From: Entophlyctis helioformis
Lineage: Eukaryota > Chytridiomycota > Chytridiomycetes > Chytridiales > Chytriomycetaceae
Length of the DNA stretch: 64,000 nucleotides
Reading direction: 5' to 3'
Assembly (NCBI GenBank): GCA_025526915.1
Contig: JAHLKH010000029.1
Coordinates: 62,001-126,000 of the forward strand
Made by a program: the position numbers and the translations under genes
Shown here: positions 32,707 to 45,087 of the stretch, in pieces
Layout of the letters: the number at the start of each line of letters is the position of its first letter
Numbering within the stretch: the first letter of the stretch is position 1
The notes under the pieces: generated by a model
What the model was told of the DNA's origin: nothing
Database searches by the model: none
Seen by the model: only the letters and a program-made list of their open reading frames with translations

Positions 32707-32764
32707 CGGAACGGTCAACAAGGCGCTGTTGGGCACTTTGACGCAAAACGGCAACGACGCAGAG

Positions 32765-35700
32765 ATGGCAGCGCGAAAGCTGCAAGGTGCGTTGGCGGGC
32801 GGGCGGGCTGGCGGGCCGGCTTGTGCTGCCTGGCTCGGGCTGGCTCGGGCTGGCTCGGGCTGGCCGTGTGGTGCAGCCACGCAGAGACACACGCAGAGAC
32901 GCACAGGGACACTCGCAGACGGACAGCCTCGCCAGACGACCGAGCGTGCGTCACTCTGCCGCGGCTGTCCAGCGACACCCCTGCCTCAGTGCTGGCTTGA
33001 AGGCGCGAGGCTGCCTTGCGGCCTGGCTTGAAGGCGTGAAGGCGGGCTGCTCCTTGGCTGCCACTGCCGCCTTGCGCCTGCATCCTGTGCCTGGCAGGCC
33101 GTCTGGCAGGCCGTCTGGCTGTCGGTGTTGAACCTGGCTGACCCTGCCCCGACTGCCGTGTCTGCCGCATCACCGCTTCATGGCTGCGCCTGTCTGCAAA
33201 AACATCTGCGACACCAACTACGGCGACACCAACGACGGCGACACCAACGACGGCGGCACCATCCGCGGCACCAGCCGAGATCGAGCGCACCATCAAAAAG
33301 GTCGCCGAGGGCGTCGAGATCTTCGAGGGCATCTTTGACAAGATCTCGACCGCCAGCAATGCAACCCAGAAGGAGAAGCTCGAGTCGGATCTCAAGAAGG
33401 AGATCAAGAAGCTGCAGCGCTACCGCGACCAGATCAAGACATGGGCCGCCTCCAACGAGATCAAGGACAAGCGCGTGCTGCTCGAAAACCGGAAACTCAT
33501 TGAGCAAGTAAGCCGGCTTGCCCTCTTCTTCTTCTTCTTCTTCTTCTCTCTCGCCTTCTTCTTCTCCCGACTCTCCTCTCTCTGTCATCTCTCGATCGCT
33601 CTACGGCCCGGAATGCTCACGCCAGTGCCATCCCGCACCTGCAGCAAATGGAAAAGTTCAAGGCAATGGAAAAGGAGCTCAAAACCAAAGCCTTTTCTCA
33701 AGCAGGCCTCAACGCACAGAACCGCATAGATCCGCAGGAGCGTGAAAAAGAAGAGCTGCGAATCTGGATATCCGACATGGGCGACAAGCTGTCTGCACAG
33801 ATCGACATGCTGGAGGCCGAGCAGGAGACGTTGCAGCTGGCCCAACGAAAATCCAAAAAGCCTGACTCGGTCAAGGCGGAACGGCTCGCCAAGATCGACA
33901 AGCAGATTGAGCGGCATAAGCACCATCAGTCGACGTTGGAGATTTTGCTGCGCATGATGGATAATGGAAACCTGAAGCCAGAAGAGGTACACGGCCGCTT
34001 TGCATTCCAGACGTCTTGTCTCGCTGGGATTGCACTCGCACTCGCACTCGCACTCACCTAAAGCACTGGATGCGATGGACAGGTTGCGAGTGTCAAGGAA
34101 GATGTAACATACTATGTCGAGAGCAACCAGGACCCGTACTTTGAGGAAGACGAGGGCATCTATGATGACCTCAACCTGGAAGAGGCAGAAGCATATGGCT
34201 TTGGGAATGATGGCAGCGATGACGATGATGCCGGCTCTTATGACGGTATGTCTGCACTGGTGGCTGGCCGCGTCGCTGGCTTCTCAGCGGGCAAAGCTTG
34301 CAACTCACCCGCTGGATGTGTTGTTTTTGACTGCTGTGTTGACAGAACCGCCAACACCGCCCAAGGAGAAGGAGGTGGCACATGCCAAGACACAAGAACA
34401 GGAGACGAAACGCAAGAATGCCAAGGCGGACCGAGACGCTGCCGAGGTGCGGCTTGGCTGCTGATGCTGAGATAAATGGGGTTCGGAAGCTGACGTGACT
34501 GGGTGTTGGTACAGGCTGCTCCATCACCAGTTAAAGCCAAGGCAGCAGCAGGACGAGCAGGTATGCAGGCATGCCGCGACTGGCCAGTGCTGAAACTGCA
34601 GACACAGACGAACAGACTAACCAACGACGCGTTGGCATTGCACAGCCAAGGAGGAAGTCAAGGCAGCACCCAAACTCGCGCCACTCCCACCACGCCCAGC
34701 CGTCACGGTCACTGCCCAGTCAGGACGAGCATTGGCAGCAGCAAACGCGGCCGCGGCCGCTGCCGCCGCAACAGCGGCAGCCAACGCAGCAGCACTGGCA
34801 GCAACGGCAGCATCCAGCGGGCCGGCTGCTGCAGATCCACCCGCAGCATTGCCACAGCGGTACGCAGCAGCAGCGGCAGCCAGTGATGCCAAGGCGGGCA
34901 AGGCAGAATCCATAGCGGCGCCGCAGCCGCAGACGCCGCGCAAGGGCCAGGCGGCAGATGCGAGCGCTGCTGCCTCTGGCGTGACAGCAGCATCCATTGT
35001 TGCAGGCCGAGGCGCCAATGCACAACCAGCAGCAGCAGCAGCAGCGACACATGGCAAGGCTTCAACGACACAAGCATCTACGCCTGCACAGCGATCCCCG
35101 CAGCAGCAGGCACAAAAACTTGCAGCAGCAGCCACAACGCCTGCAGCGACCACAACGGCATCCTCTGCAGCATCATCCACCACACCTGGTACTCATCCGT
35201 CGCCAGCGTCTGTCGCGTCGTCAGCAGGAGCATCGGCAGGAGCATCAGCGGCGGCGACGCCCATTTCGCTGGCAGCAGCCGGCGTGATCCCCGGCCAGCT
35301 GACAGCAGGGGCAAGCAAGGACGAAGCGGCCAGACCAACGCCAACAGTGGAGACGCTGGACAACCGGCTGCCGCCGTCCCTTGCCGACCTGGTGTCGTCC
35401 TTTGAGGCGACCAAGGAGCGGTCGCTGCGGAGCAGTGCAGACGACACGTATGCGCTGCAGATGCTGGACACGAGCTTCCAGTCGATCCCCGACGCTGCGG
35501 ATTCTGCCAAGTGAGTATACTCTGTGCACCTTGAATTGTTTTGGGGGTTGGCACTGACTGGGGTGGCTCTGTCCATGCGATCCGACCATCGCACACACAC
35601 GCACGCACACGCAGGCCCAAGAACTACTTCCCACGCGACCCATACCCGGTGCCGGGCTACTACCCGCAGTCGCCGCTGCTGGTGCTCGACACGACGCCGC

Positions 35701-35984
35701 AGATCTTTGAGCGGTTCGACATTGACACGCTCTTTTTCGTCTTCTACATGCGGCCGGGCACGTACGCGCAGTACCTCGCTGCGCGCGAGCTCAAGCGCCA
35801 GAGCTGGCGGTTCCACAAAAAGTACCTGACGTGGTTCCAGCGGCACGAGGAGCCCGTGGCGATCACGGAAGAGTACGAGGAGGGAGCGTATGTGTACTTT
35901 GACTACGAGGACGCGTGGTGCCAGCGGAAGAAGGGCGAGTTTCGGTTCGAGTACAAGTACCTCGAGGATGAGATTCCGTCTTGA
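32765..35984 (+). CDS. NOT3: CCR4-NOT complex subunit NOT3/NOT5
   Basis: It starts with a 22-nt micro-exon (32765-32786, MAARKLQ) spliced over a 488-nt intron to 33275-33507. This rebuilds the conserved N-terminus [20 protein letters not shown]. The NOT3 coiled coil follows ([39 protein letters not shown]; exon 33645-33986), then [21 protein letters not shown] ~280-residue Ala/Pro/Gln-rich linker comes next, and a NOT-box C-terminus ([20 protein letters not shown] ... [40 protein letters not shown]). NOT3/5 links the deadenylase to ribosomes and codon optimality. The stop is at 35984. Confidence 0.93.
32787..33274 (+). other. long first intron of NOT3
   Basis: At 488 nt this is among the longest introns in the window. 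It contains short tandem repeats (GGCTCGGGCT x3 near 32830; GGCAGGCCGTCT x2 near 33090; ACACCAACGACGGCG near 33220-33265). I see no snoRNA boxes or ORF with family signatures in it. Confidence 0.6.
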
Positions 35985-36156
35985 GGGTGCTGGGAGTGGA
36001 TGCCGGGAGTGGATGCCGGGAGTTGCTGTTGTTGCTGTTGTTGCTGTTGTTGGTGGCAGGATGGTGTGTGCGTGTCTCTTAGTAAAGGCGTGAACGTTGA
36101 CAAGAAGCGTTAGCGTTTTCTGCTGGTTTGCGCACGTACCAACTCCTTGAGCCGCT

Positions 36157-37267
36157 ATGTTCAGAATCGCTGCCCGCTCTGCTGCGTCCCAGACTGCGTA
36201 CGTCGCCTTGCAGGATGCGCGGGTGTGGGCTGGGCTGGGGCTAGGCTGGAGCGGGCACCGCAAGGCTGCACTGCGCTGGCATGGACTGGGCTGGCGCCGC
36301 AGGCTCGTGGAAGCGCTCTCTGTCCAACCAGGTAGCCAGGCAGCCAGGCAGCCAACCGACCAGCAGCGAGTGATCGGATCCATTCAAGGCCGCAGCGGCA
36401 GCCGTCTGCACCAGCCAGCCCGTCCAGCATGCCAGCCAGCCCATGCCGTGCAACCACCAAGCACAGCCAGCACATCCCAGCGCAGCCCAGCGCCTTACTC
36501 GCTCGCTCGCCCGCTGTGCCCAGTCACTGACACTTGCTGCCTGACACTCGTTTGCCTGCTCGGCCGCTCTCGCTCGCTCTCGTGCCGATCACCAACAACG
36601 CACAACCAACACACACACAACCAACACAACACACACAACCAACTCACACATAACACAACACAACCCGCTGCAGCCGCTACACCCGGTCCTTCTCCGTCAC
36701 TGCGCCCTTCCGCCAGGCGGCAGAGACTGCGGCCGCACCTGCTGCCGCCGACGGCGACGCCAAAATCACCAAGATCGTTGACCAGATCGCCAAGCTCAAC
36801 CTGCTCGAGACGGCCAGCCTCGTGTCGGCCCTCAAGGTGCGCACACACACACACACTCATGCATGCACACACATGCACGTATACACGCCCACTAACACAC
36901 GGCTGTCCAACACGCACGGCCACAGACACGCCTCAACATCTCGGATGTCGTCATGGCAGCACCCGCATCCGCGCCGGCGGCATCAGGCGCACCGGCCGCA
37001 GCAGCAGGAGCAGCGGCGGCGGCGGCTGCGCCCGAGAAGCCTGCCGAGCAGACGAGCTTCAAGGTGACGCTTGCGGCGTTTGACGCGGCGGCCAAGGCCA
37101 AGGTGATCAAGGAGATCAAGGCGCTGCTGCCTGGCGCGTCGCTGGTCGAGGCCAAGAAGTTTGTCGAGGGCGCTCCAAAGGTCGTGCGCGACTCGGCACC
37201 CAAGGAGGAGGCGGAGAAGATCAAGAAGCTGCTCGAGAGTGTCGGCGCGACGGTCACGCTCGAATAA
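36157..37267 (+). CDS. MRPL12: mitochondrial ribosomal protein bL12m (L7/L12)
   Basis: Exons 36157-36197, 36674-36836 and 36926-37267; 181 residues, phases verified. The presequence [20 protein letters not shown] is split by a 476-nt intron. An N-terminal dimerisation segment follows ([24 protein letters not shown]), then an Ala-rich hinge. The conserved C-terminal domain is [40 protein letters not shown] and [20 protein letters not shown]. bL12 forms the stalk that recruits translation GTPases. The stop codon TAA lies inside an AATAAA hexamer (37263-37268). Confidence 0.93.
36198..36673 (+). other. long first intron of MRPL12
   Basis: A 476-nt intron between presequence codons. It holds GCTGGGCTGGGGCTAGGCTGG-type and AACACACACAACC-type simple repeats. 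No second gene or snoRNA is apparent on either strand. Confidence 0.6.
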
Positions 37268-37529
37268 ATAGCCTCGCTCCACCGCTGCTGCCGCTGCCGC
37301 CGTCATACGACGTGTGTGTGTGTGCGCGCGCGTGTGCGTGTGTGTGTGCATGTTCCACTCGCATTGGTCTTGGCAGCATGTCTTGGACAAGAGTGTTGTT
37401 GTTTTTGGGATTGTTATTGCCAGCTTGTCCAGCGACAGGTCGGTGTGCGGGAGGATGGTAAAGGGGAAAAGAGACAGATGGGGGAAGAAGCGTCCGAGTG
37501 GAGAGCCGCAGACAGGCACCGGCATATGC

Positions 37530-39259
37530 CTAGTCCCATTCCTTCTTGATGGCAAACGTCCAGGTCCATTCGAGGTGGCATTGCTGGTCGTCGTCAATGA
37601 AGCGGCTCTTGACAGTGTACGAGCCGCGCGCCATCATACCGCTCGGCGCCTCTTCCAGCGGGAACTGTCCGCGCACGTCAGCGTGTCCGATCAGCGTGTG
37701 CACCGCCGTGGCAACCAGGCGTTCAATGAGCGGCTGGCTGGCTTACCTTTTTAGTGTACTCGGCTGCAAGCAACCCGCACACACACACAGACACACACAC
37801 GCACACACATGCGCGCCAAGCAGAGCAAAGAAGCAATGGATGAGCAAGAGATGCGTGACGCAGCAAGGTGTGGCTTGTCACGTACTTGGAGCAGGGCCGT
37901 ACGAGCCAACCATCTCCTCCATCTTGTCGACTGTGTCGCATGCCAGCCCACGCAATCGTGTCAGCAAGTCCATGCGGAGGATCTATCGGCCACTGCCCAC
38001 TCTGCCGTCAGCAGAGCCCCAGCCCGAAACACCAACCCTTCAGAGGACCGCGCTTGACCACATGCAGGTACTTGAGGCCAGACACGACGTCGTGGTTGAT
38101 TCTGTCGGGACAAGCCGAGTAAGTGGACTGAGTGGCGCGCAAGAGAGACTGCATGGCGGCCACCGCCGTACCTGAACGAGACCTTGAGACGGTACTCGAC
38201 GCCCTCCTTGATGGTCACAACGTTGGTCTCGAGCGCCTTGATGGCCTCTGTTCAACAGAGCGTGGTCAGCAGATCTGCAGCAGCCGTGTGCATGTGCACG
38301 TGCACGGATAAACGCATGCGAGGACAGGTACGCGGGCAGGTGGCTTACCAGGGGTCGAGAGGTCAATGGCGACATCGGGGCGGCCAGCGACCTCGAGGGC
38401 AAGAGACGTCACGACCACGTTGCGGGGGTCGTTAGCGGCACCTGCAACATCCAGGCCCGTTGTTGCGTCAGCCGGCCGCACGTTGTACAGCGGAGTGAAT
38501 AGCAGGCGGCTGGTGGGCAGCGGTGCATGCAGAGATGGGCGGTGGTTGGCTGAGCCGCTGTGCTGGCTGGGCTGTCTGTCAGGCCAGCAGATACAAGCGG
38601 CGCGACGAGGCCTTGGCGACGCCATGGCTGTCCCGTTGCCAGTCCAGCCAGTCCAGCCAGTATGCCAGCCCAGCCAGTATGCCAGTCCAGGCTGGCAGAG
38701 CACAGCAGAGTACAGCAGAGCACGGCAGGGCACACGAGGCGGCGGCAGTCACGCCTTGACAGCAGACCAGCACGAGCGCCACTTGCGGCCAGCATTGAAC
38801 AGCCCGGAGCAGCGACGGGCCACATTGGCTCTCACACACACACAGACGCAGACACAGATAGCCACATAGACAGCCGCATAGACACACGCACCTGAGGCAC
38901 CCGTGGCCTTGATGCCGAGCGACTCTTTCCACTTTCGCAGCGACTCTGCAGCAGGCGGCAAGGCAGCAATGGGCAGCGCAGGCATCGGCAGACAGCGAAC
39001 GCGACGAGCAGCGGCAGACAGCGGCGTGTCAGTGGCAGCAGGGCAGACATCCATGGCGTGGCGCACACGGCGGCAGCCATGCCAGCGAGGGAGAGCAGCA
39101 GATAGCCGGATGGGGGCAGCCGCATTAGACCAGCAGCAGCAGCAGACACGCACCGTCCTGCGCATCGAGCGTGGCCAGCTCCTGCAGCGTCTTCTTCTCG
39201 CCGACCTTGTAGCCGGCCGTCGTGGTGGGGGCGAGATCGTCCTGCGAAGCGTCGGCCAT
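37530..39259 (-). CDS. RDI1: Rho GDP-dissociation inhibitor
   Basis: Start [20 protein letters not shown] (ATG 39259), about six exons, stop 37530. Order of family blocks: [65 protein letters not shown], and [12 protein letters not shown] with an MVGSYGP segment. The C-terminal strands are [20 protein letters not shown] then [12 protein letters not shown]. RhoGDI extracts prenylated Rho GTPases from membranes by holding the lipid in its immunoglobulin-like domain. Several introns are long (over 150 nt) with GCCAGTCCAGCCAGT-type repeats (38640-38700). It is convergent with MRPL12 and divergent from CDT1 over 63 bp. Confidence 0.9.
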
Positions 39260-39322
39260 TGCGTGTGTTGTGGTGTTGTGGTGTGTGTTCAGGTGTTGCC
39301 GGCCAAGATTGCAGCCGCCCGA
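39260..39322. promoter_or_regulatory. 63-bp divergent gap RhoGDI/CDT1
   Basis: The two start codons are 63 bp apart on opposite strands. The gap is rich in GTGTTGTG/GTGTG. A shared bidirectional promoter is inferred from spacing only. Confidence 0.5.
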
Positions 39323-41870
39323 ATGGCCGACGCCGTTGGCTCCGACTCGCCGCGCACGCTGCGGCCCAGACGCTCGAGCGGCGCGCGGGCGGCCACGCCG
39401 GCTGCGGTGCCTGCCAAGACGCTTCGCACTCCACGCACGCCGCGCACGCCGCACGCCGCGCACGCCAGGCAAGCAGACGCCGCTCACAGCGTTCCTGCCC
39501 AGGGAAAAGACCTCGCTGCTGCCCAAGGACTCGAAGCGTGTGGTGCGTTGTGCGCGTGTCCGAACGGGCCTTGTCCGTCGGTCTGCCCGGCTCGCTGGCT
39601 GCCTGCCTGGCTGTATCGCCTGCACGTCGTGTGCTGACACCCTGTGCGCAGTACACGGACCTCGCTGCCTCGGACGCTGCCGACCACGACCCCAGCAGCA
39701 CCGCTGCCCACCCGCCCAAGCGACTCAAGGTGCGTCTGCTGTTGTCGGCTGCCTGGCTCACACAGTCTTGCGCACGGACTGACCCGCTCGCTGCCGTCCA
39801 TGCTGCTGCAGCTGCTGCACAGCGACTTGGACCATGCGTCGGTGCAGCTGCAGCCGTCTGCCCTCGGCTCGCCACGCCAGCCCGCACAGCTCCAGGAGCA
39901 GGCTGAGCAGCCTGCAGATACCGCCAGTGTGCTGCATTCAACCGTGCCGGATCTGGCCATCACACAAGCCTGCACAGATCTGGCCCAGTCTGAACCAGCT
40001 GGCACTGCGCAGCCAAAGCCAGTCGAAGCAGTCGAACCTGCCGAGCCTGCCGAGCCTGCTGAGTCTCTTGAGCCTGCCGAGCCTGTCAAGCCTGTAGAGC
40101 CTGTCCAGACAAACGCGGCTGCCATCCCAGAAACGCAGTCTTCAGACTCTCCAGCCAGCAGCGCACCCAACGACGCACCATACCCAGCCATCGAAGCACC
40201 GTTGCCGCTTGCACCCAAAGTCAAGCCTATCTCGGTCACGCTGCCCACAGTCACTGTGCCACAGACAAGAGGCTCTGCATTGTCTCGGCGATCCAGTGCC
40301 TCGCTTCAGACACAATATGCGCGACGTCCGCTTCCAAAGCCGCTCCAGGTTCTCAGTGCCATCTTCAACGGCCTCGAGGACGTGCAGAGCTTCATGTCGT
40401 CGCGCAACCAGGCCAGCTGTGTCTTCCACAAGATCCGCGCTGCTGTCGAACACCAATGCGGGCAGTCCTTCCACCTGTCCCACCTGGCCCAGATCGTCTC
40501 CGTCTACCCAGAAGCATACACTCTGCAGCCCATGCGTGTTGTTCATGCGGGCCAGCGCGTCTCGTCTATTCTCATTGACATTCCTCGGACCAACAGCACC
40601 GATACTCCAATCCTCGACGCGCTCTCGGATCCATCCGCTGCACGGAGACTGTCTGATGCGAGAAATGACCGCTCGTCGACCGGTCCTGCCGCCACAGCCA
40701 GCTCGCCATCTGTGGTGCATCACGGGACGTTTGCCAAGCGTCCGACGCGTGCGATTGACTCGAGCAACACGTTCCTATCTGTGGTGCAGGCTGCCAGCAG
40801 CATGACTTCGCGCCGCCAAGAGTTTGCGCATCGTCTCGAGTCGCTTGTAAATGACGCCCACGAGGTAGACATCCGCCGGTTTGCTGTCTGGCCCATGCGA
40901 TCCCTGCAGCAGAATGCGAGTCTCACCCATGCTTCCTTGGCAGGCATTTTTGGAACAGAGACGCCTGGACGGCCATGACGTGGATCGCGAGATGCAGGGC
41001 GTCTCTCCTCTGCGATGGCATCCGCTGTTTGACTTGGAGTCTGTGCCGCCTGTGCCGCAGGCGCCGCTGCCCGAACCTGAACTGTCGCACCTCGAAAAGC
41101 TCAAGCTCAAGGCCAAGAGCGTGTGTCTCTCGTCGGGCCTGTCCAGCCCCATGGCGCTCGTGTCTCAGCGCAGCAATGCGACCATTCTTGCCGAGGCTCT
41201 GCTGGGCAACATCCCCACCAGGCGTCTCAGCGAGGCGCACGCAAAGCAGCCAGAGTCGCTTGCTGCCGCACCGTCGACACCCAAGACGGCTGCGTCAGCA
41301 CTCGGCTCGGCAACCACGCCTGCGCCGACATCTGCATGCACACTGCCTGACACGCTAAGCTCGTCGACAGCCGAGCCGGCCAAGCCGAAATCCAGAGCCG
41401 CAGCGTTGCTCGAGCGGCTCAAGGAGAAGCAGCGTCTCAAAGCCGAGGCAGAGTCCCACTCTGCGCCGCCGCCAACCCTCGCCCACATCAAGTACACATC
41501 GACGCTCTCACGCCTTCCCGCCGTGTCGCAATGCGTCTGCATGCTCGCCGCCTCGACTGGAAAGAAGACGTTTGAAATGCACCGCGTCGTCCGCCATGTG
41601 ATGGAATCCATGCCCGTCATGCAGCTCGGACCAGAGACGGTCGAGCGGTGCCTCACGATGCTCGCCGAGGTTGTTCCCGCGTTTTGCGAGATCATTGGGT
41701 CGCGCTTGGAGCCACGCAAGAGTCTGGCAGGAACAGCTCCGGCGCGCGGTGCTGCCATGGACGAGGCGTGGCGGCCGTGGGGGCCAAACACCTTTTTCCG
41801 GTTGATCGAGTCAACGACTGCAAGCGTGAAAGCGACCGTGCAGAGACTGCTGGCAGAGGCTGGGTGCTGA
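39323..41870 (+). CDS. CDT1: DNA replication licensing factor Cdt1
   Basis: Start MADAVGSDSPRTLRPRRSSG at 39323; the basic, disordered N-terminus is spliced from several short exons. The central winged-helix (geminin/MCM) domain is recognisable: LPKPLQVLSAIFNGLEDVQS, SCVFHKIRAAVEHQCGQSFH, LAQIVSVYPEAYTLQPMRV. An in-frame 79-nt intron (40865-40943) joins NDAHE to AFLEQRRLDGHDVD. The C-terminal domain has AAALLERLKEKQRLKAE, LSRLPAVSQCVCMLAASTGK and ETVERCLTMLAEVVPAFCEI, as in the MCM-binding winged helix. Cdt1 loads MCM2-7 at origins in G1. Confidence 0.85.
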
Positions 41871-41943
41871 ACCGTCGTCTCTGAGTTGTCGTCTCTGAGC
41901 TGGCTGGCTGGCTGGGCCAGTCCGTCGGTCGTTGGGGGGTTTT

Positions 41944-41949
41944 AATAAA
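41944..41949 (+). terminator. AATAAA signal after CDT1
   Basis: AATAAA in a T-rich context 74 bases after the CDT1 stop; likely poly(A) signal. Confidence 0.6.
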
Positions 41950-42437
41950 TAAGAGTTGTGCGAGCGGTGCTGGCTGATTGGAACACACAATCTCATCGCA
42001 TCAATCTGTTTATGGTCGTGGCGTCCAGCGTCCCTCGCGCGTTCCCTTCAGAGCAACCACTGCGCGCCACGTCTTCCCACGTGTTGAGCGAAAATGCGCC
42101 ATTGGCCAACTCGAAGCGTCCCCACACTCCATGATACGTGGTGGTCACTCGAGTCACTTCGGACCTTTAAAAGTCGGACGAGCGGGGGTCGACCCCCTCG
42201 CCCATCGCTCGCCCCGACCCTTGCCAAGCTTCTCCCCGTGCGACTCGACGCTCGTCTTAAAAAGCTTACAACTCCCCGTATAACCTGCGCTTTACACGCT
42301 CCTCGCTTGCCCTCTCGGTCCACTCTCTCGCATCTCTGAATCCTTACTGCTCTGCTCTGGTCGGTCGGTGCGTCAGTCGGTCAGTCGGTCGGTCGGTCGG
42401 TCAAACAAACACTCCCCGAGCCTCCACCTACATCAGC
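41950..42437. other. intergenic/5' leader upstream of the calpain-like gene
   Basis: It contains a perfect 14-bp palindrome GGGGGTCGACCCCC (42184-42197), a run of CGGT/CAGT units (42361-42401), and no ORF, tRNA or snoRNA that I can support. The palindrome and GC-rich flanks may be promoter elements for the downstream gene. Confidence 0.45.
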
Positions 42438-44895
42438 ATGCGCAAACTCAATGATCAAGATTACCACAAACTGTACCAGGCATCGATCCGTGCAGGCGAA
42501 AAGTTTACGGACACGGTGAGCTGCGCCTGGTGCAGTCCATGACCACGTTCCCGACCGGGGGTACTGACGCTGTAAACAGACATTCACGACGACGGACAAG
42601 AGCATTTATCTGCCGGGATATGCGTCGCACGAGCCGGTCGTGTGGGTGCGTGCGACAGAAGCTATTGCGGACAGCCGGCTGCATCTCTGTGACGGCGTGT
42701 CCAACTCTGTCCTGCAGGTGTGTACACGTGCCAACCACTCATCTCGCACGTGTGTGTGCGGAGACTGGCGGACTGACCGGCTCTTGCAGGGACCGTTTGG
42801 CGGATGGACGATCACTGCTGCGCGGCTGCTCGCACTGCACCCTGTCCTGTTTAAACGGGTCGTGGTTGGCGCGGATTCCCATGCGAGCGGATCGCTGGGC
42901 AACCCGTACATTGAGGAACTGTCTCATCCAGGTACTGGCTTGCTGCTTCACCCCTATGCCTGCCACCACACCCTTCAGTCCCGTCCATGCTCATCACCCA
43001 TCTTGCACGCGCTGGCATGTCACTTTGCAGGCATCTTCAGGTTCCGGTTCTTCAAGTTTGGCACGTGGACAGAGGTCGTCGTTGACGACTACCTGCCTTG
43101 CACAAGTGCCGGCGAATGGATCTGTTCGCTGTCGGGAGGTGGGGGAGTCGTCGGCTGCACTCGTTTGTCGCGCTCGTAACGAGACTGACACACACGTGTA
43201 GACCGCCGTGAGCTGTGGGTCCCACTCCTGGAAAAGGCATTTGCAAAGCTCAACGGGTGCTACCAGTCCCTCTCGGCGCTCAAGACATGCACCAGCGTGT
43301 TTGTCGACTTCACAGGCAATGTCGCCGAGGAAGTCGACCTGACGCCGTTTGGCCGTGACGTGTACTCGGACGAATCCGCGCAGCTGTATCACGGCATCGC
43401 TGACCTCGTTCGCAACAACGCGCTCGTGAGTTGCTACTTCCGCGAGCATGCATCCAGTCTTGTCGACGAGTGCCACGGCACACACGCAGGCGACCTGTGC
43501 ACCGACATGTACATGGTGACAGAGGTCACGCATATCCGTGTGCGCATCGGTCTGTTCCAGAGTCGTTCCATCCCGGTCATCAAGCTGCGGAAACCGATGC
43601 TCGACATGTCGCCCATTGCGTCAACCGCGCATCCGGACTGGTCGTCCCTGCTGCGTCCCGAGATGGACCGGCTGGACATCAGCCTCGCCTCTGACGGCCA
43701 GTTCTATATCCCGTTCGATGCCTTTCTCAAATCGTTCCCAACGATGCTCGTCTGCCGGCTGTTTGACCAGCCGCGGTCGTTCCTGCGCTCTGCCCGACGG
43801 CCGGCGTCGTTCAAGCACTATGGAAAATGGACCCGCGCAGGCGAGAACGCGGGCGGCTCGCTAAACTACCCGCAGTGCGTCGCAAGCAACCCGCAGTACC
43901 TCATCCACGTCCGCCACAAGCCCATCGATCTCGTCGTGTACCTCCAGCGCAGACACGTGCATCATCCGTCGTCGGTCCCCGACATCCTCATTGGCTTCTT
44001 TATCCTCCGCGTCGAGTGCAACCGCGACTACCGTGTCGCTGATACCGACTACCCGCTGCTGTACATGAGCGGGTACTCGCGCCATCGCCAAGTGTTTGGC
44101 CGCTGTGCCCTGCCGCCTGGCCGGTATGTGCTGATACCCACCACGGACATGCCCGGCCAGGAGGGGGATTTCCTGCTCAGGTCGTACGCGATGGAGACGG
44201 GCTGGTCCATCAAGCCGCTCCTCCGCGAAACGCCAGCATCGCGTCCGCTTGCGCTGCTCGCACGTCTCCCCACCGCACGCCCGTCCACCGTTGCCGCCTC
44301 TTCCGCCGCCTCAACCTTTTCGACATCCTCTTCCTCCTCGGCCTCGTCGTTCACCATCGGCCGCTCCAGAGCACGCATGGCACGCTCGCTGCAGAGCCTC
44401 GCCAGCACGACCGGCTCGACCAGCTCGCACGACGACACGGCCAACACCGTATCCGCACTGAGCCGGGCCCGCCACAACTCGCGTCTCCGGCTCACCGTAA
44501 CCGCGTGCACGGCCCTCGTTTCTCCACGCCCAGGCACCCCCATCAACGCCTTTTGCCGCCTGCGCTTCTCCGAGTCCCATCCATTCGCCCGCAGCCACTG
44601 CACACCGCGCGCGCGCAACACGCCGTCGCCCGTCTACAACGCCGAGTACGTCTACTCGGTGCACGACCCGGCCACTGCCTACGTGCGCGTCGAGGTGTGG
44701 TCGACCGGCCCCATGGTGTTTGGCGACACGCTGCTCGGCGTCGCTGTTGTCCATGTGGCGGACTTTGCGACCGCCGTGTGGAACGGCGTGGCGCGACGCG
44801 TTGACGCGGTGCTTGTGTCGCCGACTGATGCGAATGTCGAGTGCGGCGTCGTTCATCTGGGTATCAAGTACGACGGCGTGCTCGCACGCGACTAA
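42438..44895 (+). CDS. calpain-5/6-like protein without catalytic residues (pseudo-protease)
   Basis: Exons begin 42438-42515, 42580-42717 and 42790 onward; phases checked for the first three. Domain order is calpain-like: SIYLPGYASHEPVVWVRATE, then GIFRFRFFKFGTWTEVVVDD, ELWVPLLEKAFAKLNGCYQS and VFVDFTGNVAEEVDL. A CBSW/domain III region follows (LVCRLFDQPRSFLRSARR; FILRVECNRDYR) and a C-terminal C2 domain (RLTVTACTALVSPRPGTP ... YVRVEVWSTGPMVFGDTLLG). In active calpains the catalytic Cys lies in QGxLGDCW; here residues ~72-78 read QGPFGGW with no Cys. The His motif GHAY reads TDMY and the Asn motif LRNPWG reads LRKPML. The reading frame is intact, so it is probably a scaffold or regulator, comparable to mammalian CAPN6. 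Confidence 0.8.
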
Positions 44896-45087
44896 CGCGT
44901 GGATGCGTGTCTTTTGCTCTTAAGCTTGTGGTGGCAATGTGGTTGTTGGCGATTGCATGTTCGCTCTCGGATGATGAAATACATAATGCATACATGCACC
45001 CTATAAAAAACTGCACGCGGGCAGGAGATAATCGGATGTCATGGTTCGTGGCATCTAGCAAGCATTCTCGTTCATTTTTGGCAGGGA

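Noticed and set aside
42120..42215. possible tRNA around the GGGGGTCGACCCCC palindrome
   Set aside because: No cloverleaf, no B box (GGTTCGANNCC) and no anticodon arm could be built.
42438..44895. calpain-like gene as a pseudogene
   Set aside because: The frame and splice phases are intact over 2.4 kb and the C2 domain is well kept. Loss of catalytic residues alone fits a functional pseudo-enzyme.
44960..45087. ATGATGA as a C box of another snoRNA
   Set aside because: No CTGA box or closing stem follows. The stretch is best seen as convergent 3' untranslated sequence.
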